Shown: in pieces, positions 1-5,723 of the stretch
Layout: each line of letters starts with the position of its first letter
Position numbering within the stretch: the first letter of the stretch is position 1
Source: Parcubacteria group bacterium GW2011_GWA2_45_30
Lineage (GTDB): Bacteria > Patescibacteriota > Minisyncoccia > Sungbacterales > HO2-52-23
NCBI GenBank assembly: GCA_001001625.1
Contig: LCKU01000003.1
Coordinates: 31,772-57,695, forward strand
DNA length: 25,924 nucleotides
Direction of reading: 5' to 3'
The notes under the pieces: generated by a model
Told to the model about the DNA's origin: nothing
What the model saw: the letters and a program-made list of their open reading frames with translations, nothing else
Databases searched by the model: none
Translations under genes and position numbers: made by a program

Positions 1-364
1 ATACTACTTCTGACGCCAATGAAACAATTTTTGTGAACCCTCTTTCCCTAAGTTCCCGCGGAACCGGTCCGAAGACGCGCCCGCCTTTCGGCTCCGATCC
101 TTCAAGCACTACCGCCGCGTTATCGTCAAAACGCACGTAAGTGCCGTCTTTACGACGATAAGAGGCCCGCGTCCTTATAATAACAGCATGCACCACGTCC
201 TTTTTTTTCACCGCCTTGCCCGGTTCTGCAATTTTGACCGAAGCCACAACCTTGTCTCCAATCCTCGCATAACGGTGACGCGACCCTCCGACTACCTGAA
301 AAACCTGGAGCAAAACTGCTCCGGAATTATCGGCAACTTTTACCATGGAACGAAGTTGGATCAA
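1..364 (-). CDS. rplN: 50S ribosomal protein uL14 (3' end at window edge)
   Basis: uL14 binds 23S rRNA on the large-subunit face that contacts the small subunit. The frame gives MIQLRSMVKVADNSGA at the N-terminus and ends LASEVV, matching the family start (MIQ...VADNSGA) and end (LAPEVL). I chose the TTG at 362-364 rather than the internal ATG because it restores the conserved MIQ residues. The 121 codons equal the usual family length and the next codon begins with T, so only the stop is off the window. It is the last visible gene of the S10-type operon. A 9+7 bp hairpin occupies the spacer to rpsQ upstream. Recognition is firm; the exact start is an inference from family alignment. Confidence 0.93.
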   Translation of the reverse strand, partial: MIQLRSMVKVADNSGAVLLQVFQVVGGSRHRYARIGDKVVASVKIAEPGKAVKKKDVVHAVIIRTRASYRRKDGTYVRFDDNAAVVLEGSEPKGGRVFGPVPRELRERGFTKIVSLASEVV

Positions 365-378
365 GACTTTCAGCTTTT

Positions 379-428
379 AGTTTTTAGCTTTTAGGAGCTA
401 ATTTCCTAAAACCTAACGCCTAAAAACT
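379..428. repeat. Spacer hairpin between rpsQ and rplN
   Basis: AGTTTTTAG (379-387) pairs with CTAAAAACT (420-428), and TTTTAGG (389-395) pairs with CCTAAAA (405-411). The hairpin fills most of the 73-bp rpsQ-rplN spacer and has no T-tract on the coding side that would make it a clear terminator. It is one of a series of different palindromes in the spacers of this operon. Confidence 0.7.
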
Positions 429-437
429 TTTTCAAAC

Positions 438-719
438 TTAATCATCATTTGAGGGGTGGACACTTTCGTCTTCGCCCGCCACGGAAACACGCTTTACCAA
501 TTCCGTCACTTTCCACCTTTTATCTTTAGAAAGCGGTCTTGTTTCCTGAATAATGACCACGTCACCGGCCCTATATTCTCCTTTTTCATCATGCGCTTTA
601 AACTTTTGCGTCATGCGAAAATACTTCCCGTATTTAGGATGTTTTTTTAAGCGATCCACCCGCACCACAAGGGTCTTTTGCATTTTATCGGATGTAACTA
701 TGCCTTTTAATTTCCTCAT
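438..719 (-). CDS. rpsQ: 30S ribosomal protein uS17
   Basis: uS17 is a primary 16S rRNA binding protein of the small-subunit body. The protein from the internal methionine starts MRKLKGIVTSDKMQKTLVV and contains the family core VDRLKKHPKYGKYFRMTQKF and a GDVV-x-I-x-E-T-R-P-L-S-K segment (OB fold). I chose the ATG at 717-719 instead of the upstream start, because the extra residues (MSSNCLCCSRP) have no family counterpart and fall in the repeat that fills the rpmC-rpsQ spacer. Length is 93 residues with a short acidic tail, normal to slightly long. It lies between rpmC and rplN as in the standard operon order. No strong Shine-Dalgarno is visible; the hairpin arm lies just upstream of the start. 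Confidence 0.95.
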   Translation of the reverse strand: MRKLKGIVTSDKMQKTLVVRVDRLKKHPKYGKYFRMTQKFKAHDEKGEYRAGDVVIIQETRPLSKDKRWKVTELVKRVSVAGEDESVHPSNDD

Positions 720-723
720 TGGT

Positions 724-808
724 CGCGAACAGCACAAACAGTTACTACTCACGAACAGCGCGAACAGATTATACTGTTAGTGCTGTTCGTTCCTGTTCGT
801 ACTGTTAG
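724..808. repeat. AACAG/CTGTT hairpin repeat, copy 1 (rpmC-rpsQ spacer)
   Basis: The left half carries iterated CGAACAG/CAAACAG units and the right half iterated CTGTTAG/CTGTTCG units. ACGAACAGCGCGAACAG pairs with CTGTTAGTGCTGTTCGT with 15 of 17 positions matching. The right end runs through the rpmC stop codon. Related copies lie at 2253-2342 and 4371-4455, in the same position relative to their genes. Confidence 0.85.
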
Positions 809-981
809 TGTAGTAATGTCATAATTCTCGCAATATCTTTTTTCACCGCCGCCATCTCCTTTACATTTTTGATCTTTTTCTGATGCAAGAGCGGACGCAA
901 CTCATCCAGTCGCGCGCGTTTTTCCTGCAGTAATTCCTGCAATTCTTCCTTTATTTTTTGACGTAATTCGGATGTTTTCAT
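805..981 (-). CDS. rpmC: 50S ribosomal protein uL29
   Basis: uL29 is a small two-helix protein near the peptide tunnel exit, where signal recognition particle and trigger factor dock. The sequence from MKTSELRQKIKEELQELL carries two long charged helices and the conserved NVKEMAAVKKDIARIMTLL end. Length is 58 residues, normal for the family. I took the ATG at 979-981; the upstream in-frame extension (MLENSAVSKC) would overlap rplP and is not family-like. It follows rplP closely (16 bp) and is followed by the copy-1 hairpin repeat, whose arm overlaps the stop codon. Nothing unusual is seen in the protein itself. Confidence 0.93.
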   Translation of the reverse strand: MKTSELRQKIKEELQELLQEKRARLDELRPLLHQKKIKNVKEMAAVKKDIARIMTLLH

Positions 982-997
982 ACATTTAGAAACTGCG

Positions 998-1402
998 CTA
1001 TTTTCTAACAATCTTGGTCTTAATCGGCATCTTGTGCGCAGCCAGGCGTAACGCTTCTTCGGCGATATCAGGCGATACGCCGTCTATTTCAAAAAGAATT
1101 TTGCCTGGGCGCACCGGTACCACATAGTGATCCACCGCGCCCTTTCCCCCGCCCAATGTCACCTCCGGAGGTTTTTTAGTAATGGGTTTGTCGGGAAAAA
1201 TACGAATCCAGATTTTTCCTCCTCGCTCAACGTAACGCGTCATGGCGCGCCGCGCCGCTTCAATTTGGCGCGCAGTGATCCAACGCGACTCAAGGCCTTT
1301 CAGGCCATATGATCCGAATGCCAAATTAACGGAACGGTGTTCCACTCCTTTCGTTCTACCTTTTTGCCACTTGCGATGTTTAACCTTTTTGGGCTGAAGC
1401 AT
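998..1402 (-). CDS. rplP: 50S ribosomal protein uL16
   Basis: uL16 sits at the base of the central protuberance and helps position A-site tRNA. The protein begins MLQPKKVKHRKWQKGRTKG and contains the family block RWITARQIEAARRAMTRYV, then GGKIWIRIFPDKPITKKP and GGGKGAVDHYVVPV. Length is 134 residues against 136 in E. coli, so it is complete. The ATG at 1400-1402 was chosen because the longer upstream reading (MRGAQFCGEILF...) runs into the inverted repeat of the rpsC spacer and has no family match. It is followed by rpmC and preceded by a 280-bp gene-free spacer. Confidence 0.95.
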   Translation of the reverse strand: MLQPKKVKHRKWQKGRTKGVEHRSVNLAFGSYGLKGLESRWITARQIEAARRAMTRYVERGGKIWIRIFPDKPITKKPPEVTLGGGKGAVDHYVVPVRPGKILFEIDGVSPDIAEEALRLAAHKMPIKTKIVRK

Positions 1403-1469
1403 GCCAATTTTGTCAAAATTTTGAAGCGAAACTTGTTTCGTGAACAAAATTTCGCCACAAAATTGAGCA

Positions 1470-1636
1470 CCCCGCACTTAAATTGCAAATGTATTGCAGG
1501 ATTGACTTTTTAATAAGTGATGCCTGGTCTACACCGGCGAGGCGCGGGGCCGAATAGGCCATTCCGCTCAAAGAGCGGAAATCGTTATTCACTCAAGCGC
1601 CTCGCGATCCGTTACCTTCGCAATTTAAGTGCGGGG
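1470..1636. repeat. Inverted-repeat element in rpsC-rplP spacer
   Basis: CCCCGCACTTAAATTGC (1470-1486) and GCAATTTAAGTGCGGGG (1620-1636) are a perfect 17-bp inverted repeat; similarity extends a few bases outward with one mismatch. Inside are GCGAGGCGC/GCGCCTCGC and the hairpin CCGCTC-aaa-GAGCGG. It fills most of the 280-bp spacer, which has no convincing gene. Its internal blocks do not match the five-copy GGTCGG family, so I treat it as a separate palindromic element. Confidence 0.75.
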
Positions 1637-1682
1637 TTCTCAAAACTACAACTAAATTTTCTTCGCCTTATGGCTAGAAAAT

Positions 1683-2249
1683 TTAGGTAGTTTTGGAAAA
1701 GATATCTCCTTTATATATCCAGACCTTTATCCCGATCGTCCCATATGTGGTATACGCCGTACGATGAGCAAAATCAATATTAGCCCGTATGGTCTGCAAA
1801 GGAATCCTGCCTTTTTTTAACCATTCGGTGCGCGCAATTTCATTGCCATCCAGACGCCCTTTTCCGGCAATTAAGGCGTGAGTTTCGGGGGCGCGCACCT
1901 CTTCAATGGTGAGTTTCAACTCTTCTTTTTGAACAGACAAGCTTTTAAATCTTTTGCGAATTTTAGCAAGGTAGGCGGCGATCTCGGTTTTTAATTTCTC
2001 TGATCCCTCCCCTCCGCGCCCGATAAGTATTCCGGGACGAGACGTCTTAACAAAAACACGGATGACATTGGGGGCGCGTTCAATTTCAACCGCTTCAATA
2101 TAGTTTTTACGCAACTTTTTTTCAAGCCATTCGCGTAGCAAAGCGTCTTCGCGTAAATATTCATAAAATTTATGAGCCCGAAACCAGCGCGATTTCCAAT
2201 TCGTCGCCTGCCCGATTCTAAATATATATGGATGAACTTGATGGGTCAT
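1683..2249 (-). CDS. rpsC: 30S ribosomal protein uS3, lacking an internal segment
   Basis: uS3 forms part of the mRNA entry channel. The start MTHQVHPYIFRIG matches the family MGQKVHP start; the KH loop (GRGGEGSEKLK) is at about residues 78-88, and the end GIKVWIYKGDIF is canonical. At 188 residues it is short (E. coli 233). The loss is localised: APETHA is followed almost directly by GKGRLDGNEIARTEW, so about 36-40 residues of the C-terminal domain are absent, including the helix that in E. coli carries Arg131, Arg132 and Lys135 of the mRNA helicase site. The frame stays open across the join. The lesion is of similar size to those in rplC, rplD and fusA, so an assembly collapse is at least as likely as a true shortened S3. 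Confidence 0.93.
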   Translation of the reverse strand: MTHQVHPYIFRIGQATNWKSRWFRAHKFYEYLREDALLREWLEKKLRKNYIEAVEIERAPNVIRVFVKTSRPGILIGRGGEGSEKLKTEIAAYLAKIRKRFKSLSVQKEELKLTIEEVRAPETHALIAGKGRLDGNEIARTEWLKKGRIPLQTIRANIDFAHRTAYTTYGTIGIKVWIYKGDIFSKTT

Positions 2250-2252
2250 CTA

Positions 2253-2342
2253 TCGCGAACAGCGCGAACAGTTACTACTCGCGAACAGCGCGAACAGTTA
2301 AAATTCTGTTAGTGCTGTTCGTTCCTGTTCGTGCTGTTAGTG
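2253..2342. repeat. AACAG/CTGTT hairpin repeat, copy 2 (rplV-rpsC spacer)
   Basis: GCGAACAGCGCGAACAG appears twice in the left half, and CTGTTAGTGCTGTTCG plus further CTGTTCG units make up the right half. The element fills the whole spacer from just after the rplV stop to 3 bp before the rpsC ATG, so on the transcript the hairpin sits directly over the ribosome entry site. Confidence 0.85.
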
Positions 2343-2344
2343 CT

Positions 2345-2878
2345 TTATATCGCCTTCCTGTTGAATACTCTTCTTACGAAGTTAATCGGCTTTGACTTCC
2401 AGGCTCGACTTTTTTTCGACTCTTGGCCGCGCTCAAAGCGCCGTTCTTTTTCGGGCGTTTCGGAAAATTCGCGCGGTGCCGCCTTTTCTTCGGTCGCAAT
2501 ACTGTTGGCCACTACTGGCTTGGATCTGGAAATAACAGTTTTTTTGTCACGCGATGCCAGAATCAATGAAATATGACTCGTTCGTTTCCGGATTGGCGCG
2601 GCGCGCCCAAACGCGCGGGCGCGAAAACGCTTGAAAACCTCTCCTCCATCTACCCGGATTTCGCTAACATACAATCCATCGCGGGACAATCCAAAATTAT
2701 GAACGGCATTCGCAACAGCCGAGCGCAGAAGTTTTGAAACGGGTTCGGATGACCGCTTAACAAGATTAGCAAGCTCCGTTTCTGCGCGCCCGACATCCAT
2801 ACCCCTTATCAGGCTGGCTACGAGCCGGACTTTGCGCGGAGCTATATGCAGATTTTTTAAACTCGCTTTTATCTCCAT
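2345..2878 (-). CDS. rplV: 50S ribosomal protein uL22 with basic C-terminal extension
   Basis: uL22 lines the peptide exit tunnel. The protein starts MEIKASLKNLHIAPRKVRLVA, the usual family start, and carries the conserved tunnel-hairpin region around VDGGEVFKRFRARAFGRA and IRKRTSHISLIL. The family core ends near residue 115; a further 60 or so charged residues follow (EEKAAPREFSETPEKERR... to a Lys/Arg-rich end). Total length is 177 against 110 in E. coli. I used the ATG at 2876-2878; the longer reading (MIRNLWICIRF...) lies in the spacer palindrome. It sits between rpsS and rpsC as usual. Confidence 0.94.
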   Translation of the reverse strand: MEIKASLKNLHIAPRKVRLVASLIRGMDVGRAETELANLVKRSSEPVSKLLRSAVANAVHNFGLSRDGLYVSEIRVDGGEVFKRFRARAFGRAAPIRKRTSHISLILASRDKKTVISRSKPVVANSIATEEKAAPREFSETPEKERRFERGQESKKSRAWKSKPINFVRRVFNRKAI

Positions 2879-2882
2879 AATG

Positions 2883-3042
2883 TGATGCCAATCTACAAAT
2901 CTTATGCAAATCCACAAATTGCGAATCATTACTATTCGAGCCTGTCGAGAATATACATTTAAGGTATCTTCTCGATTTCACTCGAAGAATATTTATTCGC
3001 AATTCACCAGACTCGCATTAAATTCGCATAGGATTGGCGTCA
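2883..3042. repeat. Long imperfect palindrome filling the rpsS-rplV spacer
   Basis: TGATGCCAATC (2883-2893) pairs with GATTGGCGTCA (3032-3042). The arms continue inward with CAAATTGCGAAT against ATTCGCAATT and TATTCGAG against CTCGAAGAATA, ending in a near-palindromic centre (TCGAGAATATACATT / AAGGTATCTTCTCGA). The whole 168-bp spacer is therefore one imperfect inverted repeat with no gene in it. Confidence 0.75.
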
Positions 3043-3046
3043 TTGC

Positions 3047-3376
3047 TTACTTCTTCTCCGTGGCGGCTTTGGCTTTTTCCGCCTCGGCCGTAGCGGCTTT
3101 TTGTTCCATTTCTCTTTGCATCTTGCCGCCATGACGAATAAATTTTCTCGTAGGAGAAAATTCTCCGAGCCGATGACCGACCATATCTTCCGAAATCTGA
3201 ACCTCAACGAAAGTTCTGCCGTTATGCACGCCGAAAAGATATCCTACCATTTCTGGCGTAATCATAGAAGCACGCGCCCAGGTTTTTATCACGGCTTTGG
3301 AACCCGCTCTGATACGGGACATGTGCTTCAATATAGACGGATGAATGTAGGGACCCTTTTTTAAACTTCTACTCAT
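3047..3376 (-). CDS. rpsS: 30S ribosomal protein uS19
   Basis: uS19 is a head protein of the small subunit, paired with uS13. The sequence begins MSRSLKKGPYIHPSIL and has the conserved TWARASMITPEMVGYLFGVHNGR in pieces, then GHRLGEFSPTRKFIRHGGK. The usual family ends soon after this; here about 18 extra residues rich in Ala, Glu and Lys follow (KAATAEAEKAKAATEKK), giving 109 residues against 92 in E. coli. It sits between rplB and rplV in standard order. A five-copy-family inverted-repeat element separates it from rplB. Confidence 0.95.
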   Translation of the reverse strand: MSRSLKKGPYIHPSILKHMSRIRAGSKAVIKTWARASMITPEMVGYLFGVHNGRTFVEVQISEDMVGHRLGEFSPTRKFIRHGGKMQREMEQKAATAEAEKAKAATEKK

Positions 3377-3393
3377 ATTAAAAATATGCTTAC

Positions 3394-3533
3394 AGCGAGT
3401 GTATAACTATTTTGAAACAATGGGAGGACGAAATTGCTTGGTTCTCCGACTTTAGTCGGAGAAATTTCGTCCGACCCTTAGTGAGCGAGCTGCTGGAGCG
3501 AGCGAATCGTGTTTCAAAATAGTGATACCGAGC
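3394..3533 (-). repeat. GGTCGG/CTCCCATTG inverted-repeat element, copy A
   Basis: Outer arms ACTATTTTGAAACA (3406-3419) and TGTTTCAAAATAGT (3510-3523) pair perfectly, and similarity runs out to 3394 and 3533. Inside, read on the minus strand, come GGGTCGG, stem ACGAAATT/AATTTCGT, hairpin CTCCGAC-taaa-GTCGGAG, ACCAAGC and CTCCCATTG. It fills the rplB-rpsS spacer and abuts the rplB stop. Arms and blocks match copy B at 14964-15184 closely. Confidence 0.85.
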
Positions 3534-3536
3534 CAA

Positions 3537-4367
3537 TTATTTTTTTCGTTTCGAAAGAATGTATTTATCCGACTTTTTCCTTTTTTTCCTGGTTTTCACT
3601 CCTCGAGCGGGTTTTCCCCATGGAGTCGCGGGTCCGCGCCTGCGTCCGGTGAGTGTCCGTCCCTCACCCCCGCCATGAGGATGATCTACCGGATTCATGG
3701 CAGTACCCCTGACTGTTGGCCGCACGCCCATATGCCTCATCCTGCCGGCCTTCCCATAAGTCATAACGCCATGCTCCTCATTGGAAAGCGCCCCTACGGA
3801 TGCCCAGCTGAAATTTGAAATAATGCGAACTTCTTTTGAAGGAAGCGCCAGATGCGTATATTCTCTTTCTTGCGCAAGAACAGTGGCGTAAGATCCGGCC
3901 GAACGCACAAGCTGGGCGCCGCGACCCCCAGCCAATTCAATATTATACACAAAAGTTCCAACCGGGATATTTTTTAACGGCAGGCGATTTCCAACCTCAA
4001 CCGGAGCATGCTCGGATGTAATAATTTTGCTCCCCACCCGTAAACCTTGCGGGGCCAGTATGTAGCGCTTTTCTCCATCGCCATACGCCAGAAGCGCTAT
4101 AAAAGATGTGCGGTTCGGATCATATTCAACCGATAAAACTTCCGCCGGAATATCATGCTTATCATACAAAAAATCAATCTCGCGCCACAAACGCTTCTCG
4201 CCTCCGCCTTTGTGGCGGGTCGTAATACGCCCGAATGAATTCCTGCCCACGTCGCGTTTTCTGCCACGGGTTAGGGACTTTAATGGTTCCGCCACGGTAA
4301 GTACGGATTTATATTCCGCGGTTTCCATCTGACGCCGCGCGGATGATGTTGGGTTATATTTTTTCAT
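3537..4367 (-). CDS. rplB: 50S ribosomal protein uL2
   Basis: uL2 is a primary 23S rRNA binder needed for subunit association and peptidyl-transferase centre assembly. The protein starts MKKYNPTSSARRQM, has the RNA-binding block GRNSFGRITTRHKGGGEKR near residues 42-60 and the highly conserved NPVDHPHGGGEGRT near residues 226-239, with the histidine equivalent to E. coli His229. Length 276 residues is full. The gene lies between rplW and rpsS in normal order. Its ATG (4365-4367) begins 3 bp from the copy-3 hairpin repeat, and no Shine-Dalgarno separate from that repeat is visible. Confidence 0.97.
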   Translation of the reverse strand: MKKYNPTSSARRQMETAEYKSVLTVAEPLKSLTRGRKRDVGRNSFGRITTRHKGGGEKRLWREIDFLYDKHDIPAEVLSVEYDPNRTSFIALLAYGDGEKRYILAPQGLRVGSKIITSEHAPVEVGNRLPLKNIPVGTFVYNIELAGGRGAQLVRSAGSYATVLAQEREYTHLALPSKEVRIISNFSWASVGALSNEEHGVMTYGKAGRMRHMGVRPTVRGTAMNPVDHPHGGGEGRTLTGRRRGPATPWGKPARGVKTRKKRKKSDKYILSKRKK

Positions 4368-4370
4368 TTA

Positions 4371-4455
4371 TCGCGAACAGCGCTAACAGTAGCGAACAGC
4401 GCTAACAGTTTTTCTGTTCGTGCTGTTCGTATATAAGCTGTTCGTGCTGTTAGTG
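4371..4455. repeat. AACAG/CTGTT hairpin repeat, copy 3 (rplW-rplB spacer)
   Basis: CGCGAACAGCGCTAACAG is followed by a second AGCGAACAGCGCTAACAG unit, then four CTGTTCG/CTGTTAG units on the other side of a short T-run. It occupies the complete rplW-rplB spacer, as copies 1 and 2 do in their spacers. Confidence 0.85.
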
Positions 4456-4457
4456 TT

Positions 4458-4871
4458 TTATTGGATTTCAATGCTTTGTCCTTCTTTCAGCGTCACCACC
4501 GCTTTTTTAAAACCCGATCGCCATCCTACCTGACGGCCGCGCATGCGTTTTTTCTCGGGCGCCATCAAAACCGCGACCTTTTTGACCAAAACCCCATAAC
4601 GCGCCTCCACCGCTTGTTTCACTAAATGTTTATTTGAACCGGATGATATTATAAATATGTATTTATTTTCTCCGCCGGCATTGGCCGATTTTTCGGTGAT
4701 ATGCGGACGCGTAATCACTCCCCAAACAGCCTTTCCGGGCTTTTTATTCACCACTGCGGGTAGAGCCGATTCCTCCGATTTTGCCGAAACCGGTTTGGCG
4801 GAGAATTTATTCTCTTCCTCTTGAACTTCGGGGTCTTTTTTCCCTTTGAATACCTTACTAAATAATGACAT
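4458..4871 (-). CDS. rplW: 50S ribosomal protein uL23 with N-terminal extension
   Basis: uL23 borders the exit tunnel and is the docking site of trigger factor. The family core begins around residue 50 (VITRPHITEKSA) and runs through NKYIFIISSGSNKHLVKQAVEARYGV and KKVAVLMAPEKKRMRG to a VTLKEGQSIEI end. About 48 residues of low-complexity Lys/Glu/Ser/Ala sequence precede the core (MSLFSKVFKGKKDPEVQEEE...), giving 137 residues against about 100 usually. The ATG at 4869-4871 is 4 bp from the rplD stop, so translation is probably coupled to rplD. The extension is in the same frame and has no stop, so it looks genuine. Confidence 0.93.
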   Translation of the reverse strand: MSLFSKVFKGKKDPEVQEEENKFSAKPVSAKSEESALPAVVNKKPGKAVWGVITRPHITEKSANAGGENKYIFIISSGSNKHLVKQAVEARYGVLVKKVAVLMAPEKKRMRGRQVGWRSGFKKAVVTLKEGQSIEIQ

Positions 4872-4875
4872 AAAA

Positions 4876-5404
4876 TTATTTAAAAACTTTTAATACGTCT
4901 TTGGGTATAAGTATATAGCGATACTGCAATACCTCATGCGCATTCAAATTTCGCGCCTCATTCATACCTACGCGAGGAAGATTACGAAGTGCTTGCTTTA
5001 AATCTTTACTTTTTTCTGGAAGCGCCACCAAAGTCCTGGTTTTCACGATATTTTCTAACGTATCCGCATGCGATAAATTCTTAAATAATTCTGCCGCATG
5101 CCGAGTTTTTGCCTCTGGAAATTTCAAATTCTCCAAAATAATTATTTCATTGTCTCGCGCCTTAGCCGAAAGCGCGGTAAAAAGCGCCTTTTTAGCCATC
5201 TTCTTGTTGATTTTTTTATGGTAACTTTTTTCTTTCAAGGGGCCGTGCGTAACTCCTCCTCCAATCCAAAGGGGTGAACGAATTGATCCATGGCGCGCTC
5301 TCCCAGTGCCTTTTTGCCGCCAAGGTTTACGTCCTCCGCCCCTAACCTCGCTCCTACCCTTGGCATGCGCCGTGCCCTTCTTGGTTGTATATCTTGACTT
5401 TCAT
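4876..5404 (-). pseudogene. rplD: 50S ribosomal protein uL4, N-terminal part missing and frame broken
   Basis: uL4 reaches into the peptide tunnel. An ATG at 5402-5404 opens with MKVKIYNQ, the usual start of uL4, but this frame hits TAG after 16 codons. Shifting frame a few codons in gives KKGTAHAKGRSEVRGGG and then KPWRQKGTGRARHGSIRSP, the conserved tunnel loop, continuing unbroken to the stop at 4876. Between YNQ and KGTAH about 36-40 family residues are absent, and the shifted frame has no start codon before a TTG at 5238. As written the gene cannot make uL4. The likeliest cause is a collapsed stretch in the assembly; a real lesion would be expected to be severely deleterious. The -35 box of the divergent lipoprotein gene overlaps its first codons. 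Confidence 0.88.
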
Positions 5405-5422
5405 AATCATTATCTTTATACT
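5394..5422 (+). promoter_or_regulatory. Sigma-70-type promoter for the lipoprotein gene
   Basis: TTGACT (5394-5399) and TATACT (5417-5422) are separated by exactly 17 bp, on the strand opposite to the ribosomal operon. The -35 box lies within the first codons of rplD and the spacer contains its start codon. A small CTCAG/CTGAG hairpin and a GAGG motif 8 bp before the ATG follow. Confidence 0.6.
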
Positions 5423-5452
5423 GGACTCAGCACTTTAACTGAGGCACTATAA

Positions 5453-5686
5453 ATGAAAAACTACTCTTTCCTAACGCTATTTTTATTAATCATTGGCTGC
5501 GCACCAGCATGGAAAGAACCTTCAGAGGTCACTCGCATAGATGGGCGAACATTTAACTGTGATCAAGGTTTATATGTCATTTCCTCCCCTGATCCACTCA
5601 ACCGCAAAGTTATTTGTTACCAGGGAACAACCAAAATTGATATTCCGTGGGATTCGGTACGTGAACTCAAGCGGCTCACTCCCTAA
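5453..5686 (+). CDS. Small predicted lipoprotein, family not recognised
   Basis: I do not recognise this 77-residue protein. It begins MKNYSFLTLFLLIIGCAPAW: a lysine, a hydrophobic stretch and a lipobox (LIIGC), so it is probably a secreted lipoprotein anchored at the cysteine at residue 16. The rest is short and polar, with two later cysteines (FNCDQG, VICYQG) that may form a disulfide. It has its own promoter, a GAGG ribosome site and a terminator, and sits alone on the opposite strand between rplC and rplD. A complete single-gene unit inside an r-protein operon, with a Shine-Dalgarno the neighbours lack, suggests an inserted or foreign cassette. A chimeric join is the main alternative. Confidence 0.72.
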   Translation: MKNYSFLTLFLLIIGCAPAWKEPSEVTRIDGRTFNCDQGLYVISSPDPLNRKVICYQGTTKIDIPWDSVRELKRLTP

Positions 5687-5699
5687 TAAATTTTTCTCC

Positions 5700-5722
5700 G
5701 CGACCTCATGGTCGCTTTTTTT
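5700..5722 (+). terminator. Intrinsic terminator of the lipoprotein gene
   Basis: GCGACC-TCAT-GGTCGC (5700-5715) is a perfect 6-bp stem followed by seven T residues. It ends 1 bp before the rplC stop codon on the other strand. Confidence 0.85.
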
Positions 5723-5723
5723 A

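Noticed and set aside
3394..3533. Ribosomal-protein leader RNA or riboswitch
   Set aside because: The same element occurs in both orientations, after genes as well as before them, and outside the operon. A cis-regulatory leader would keep orientation.
724..4455. CRISPR array from the repeated CGAACAG units
   Set aside because: Units are 7-9 bases, directly adjacent and inverted about a centre; there are no spacers of regular length and no cas genes.
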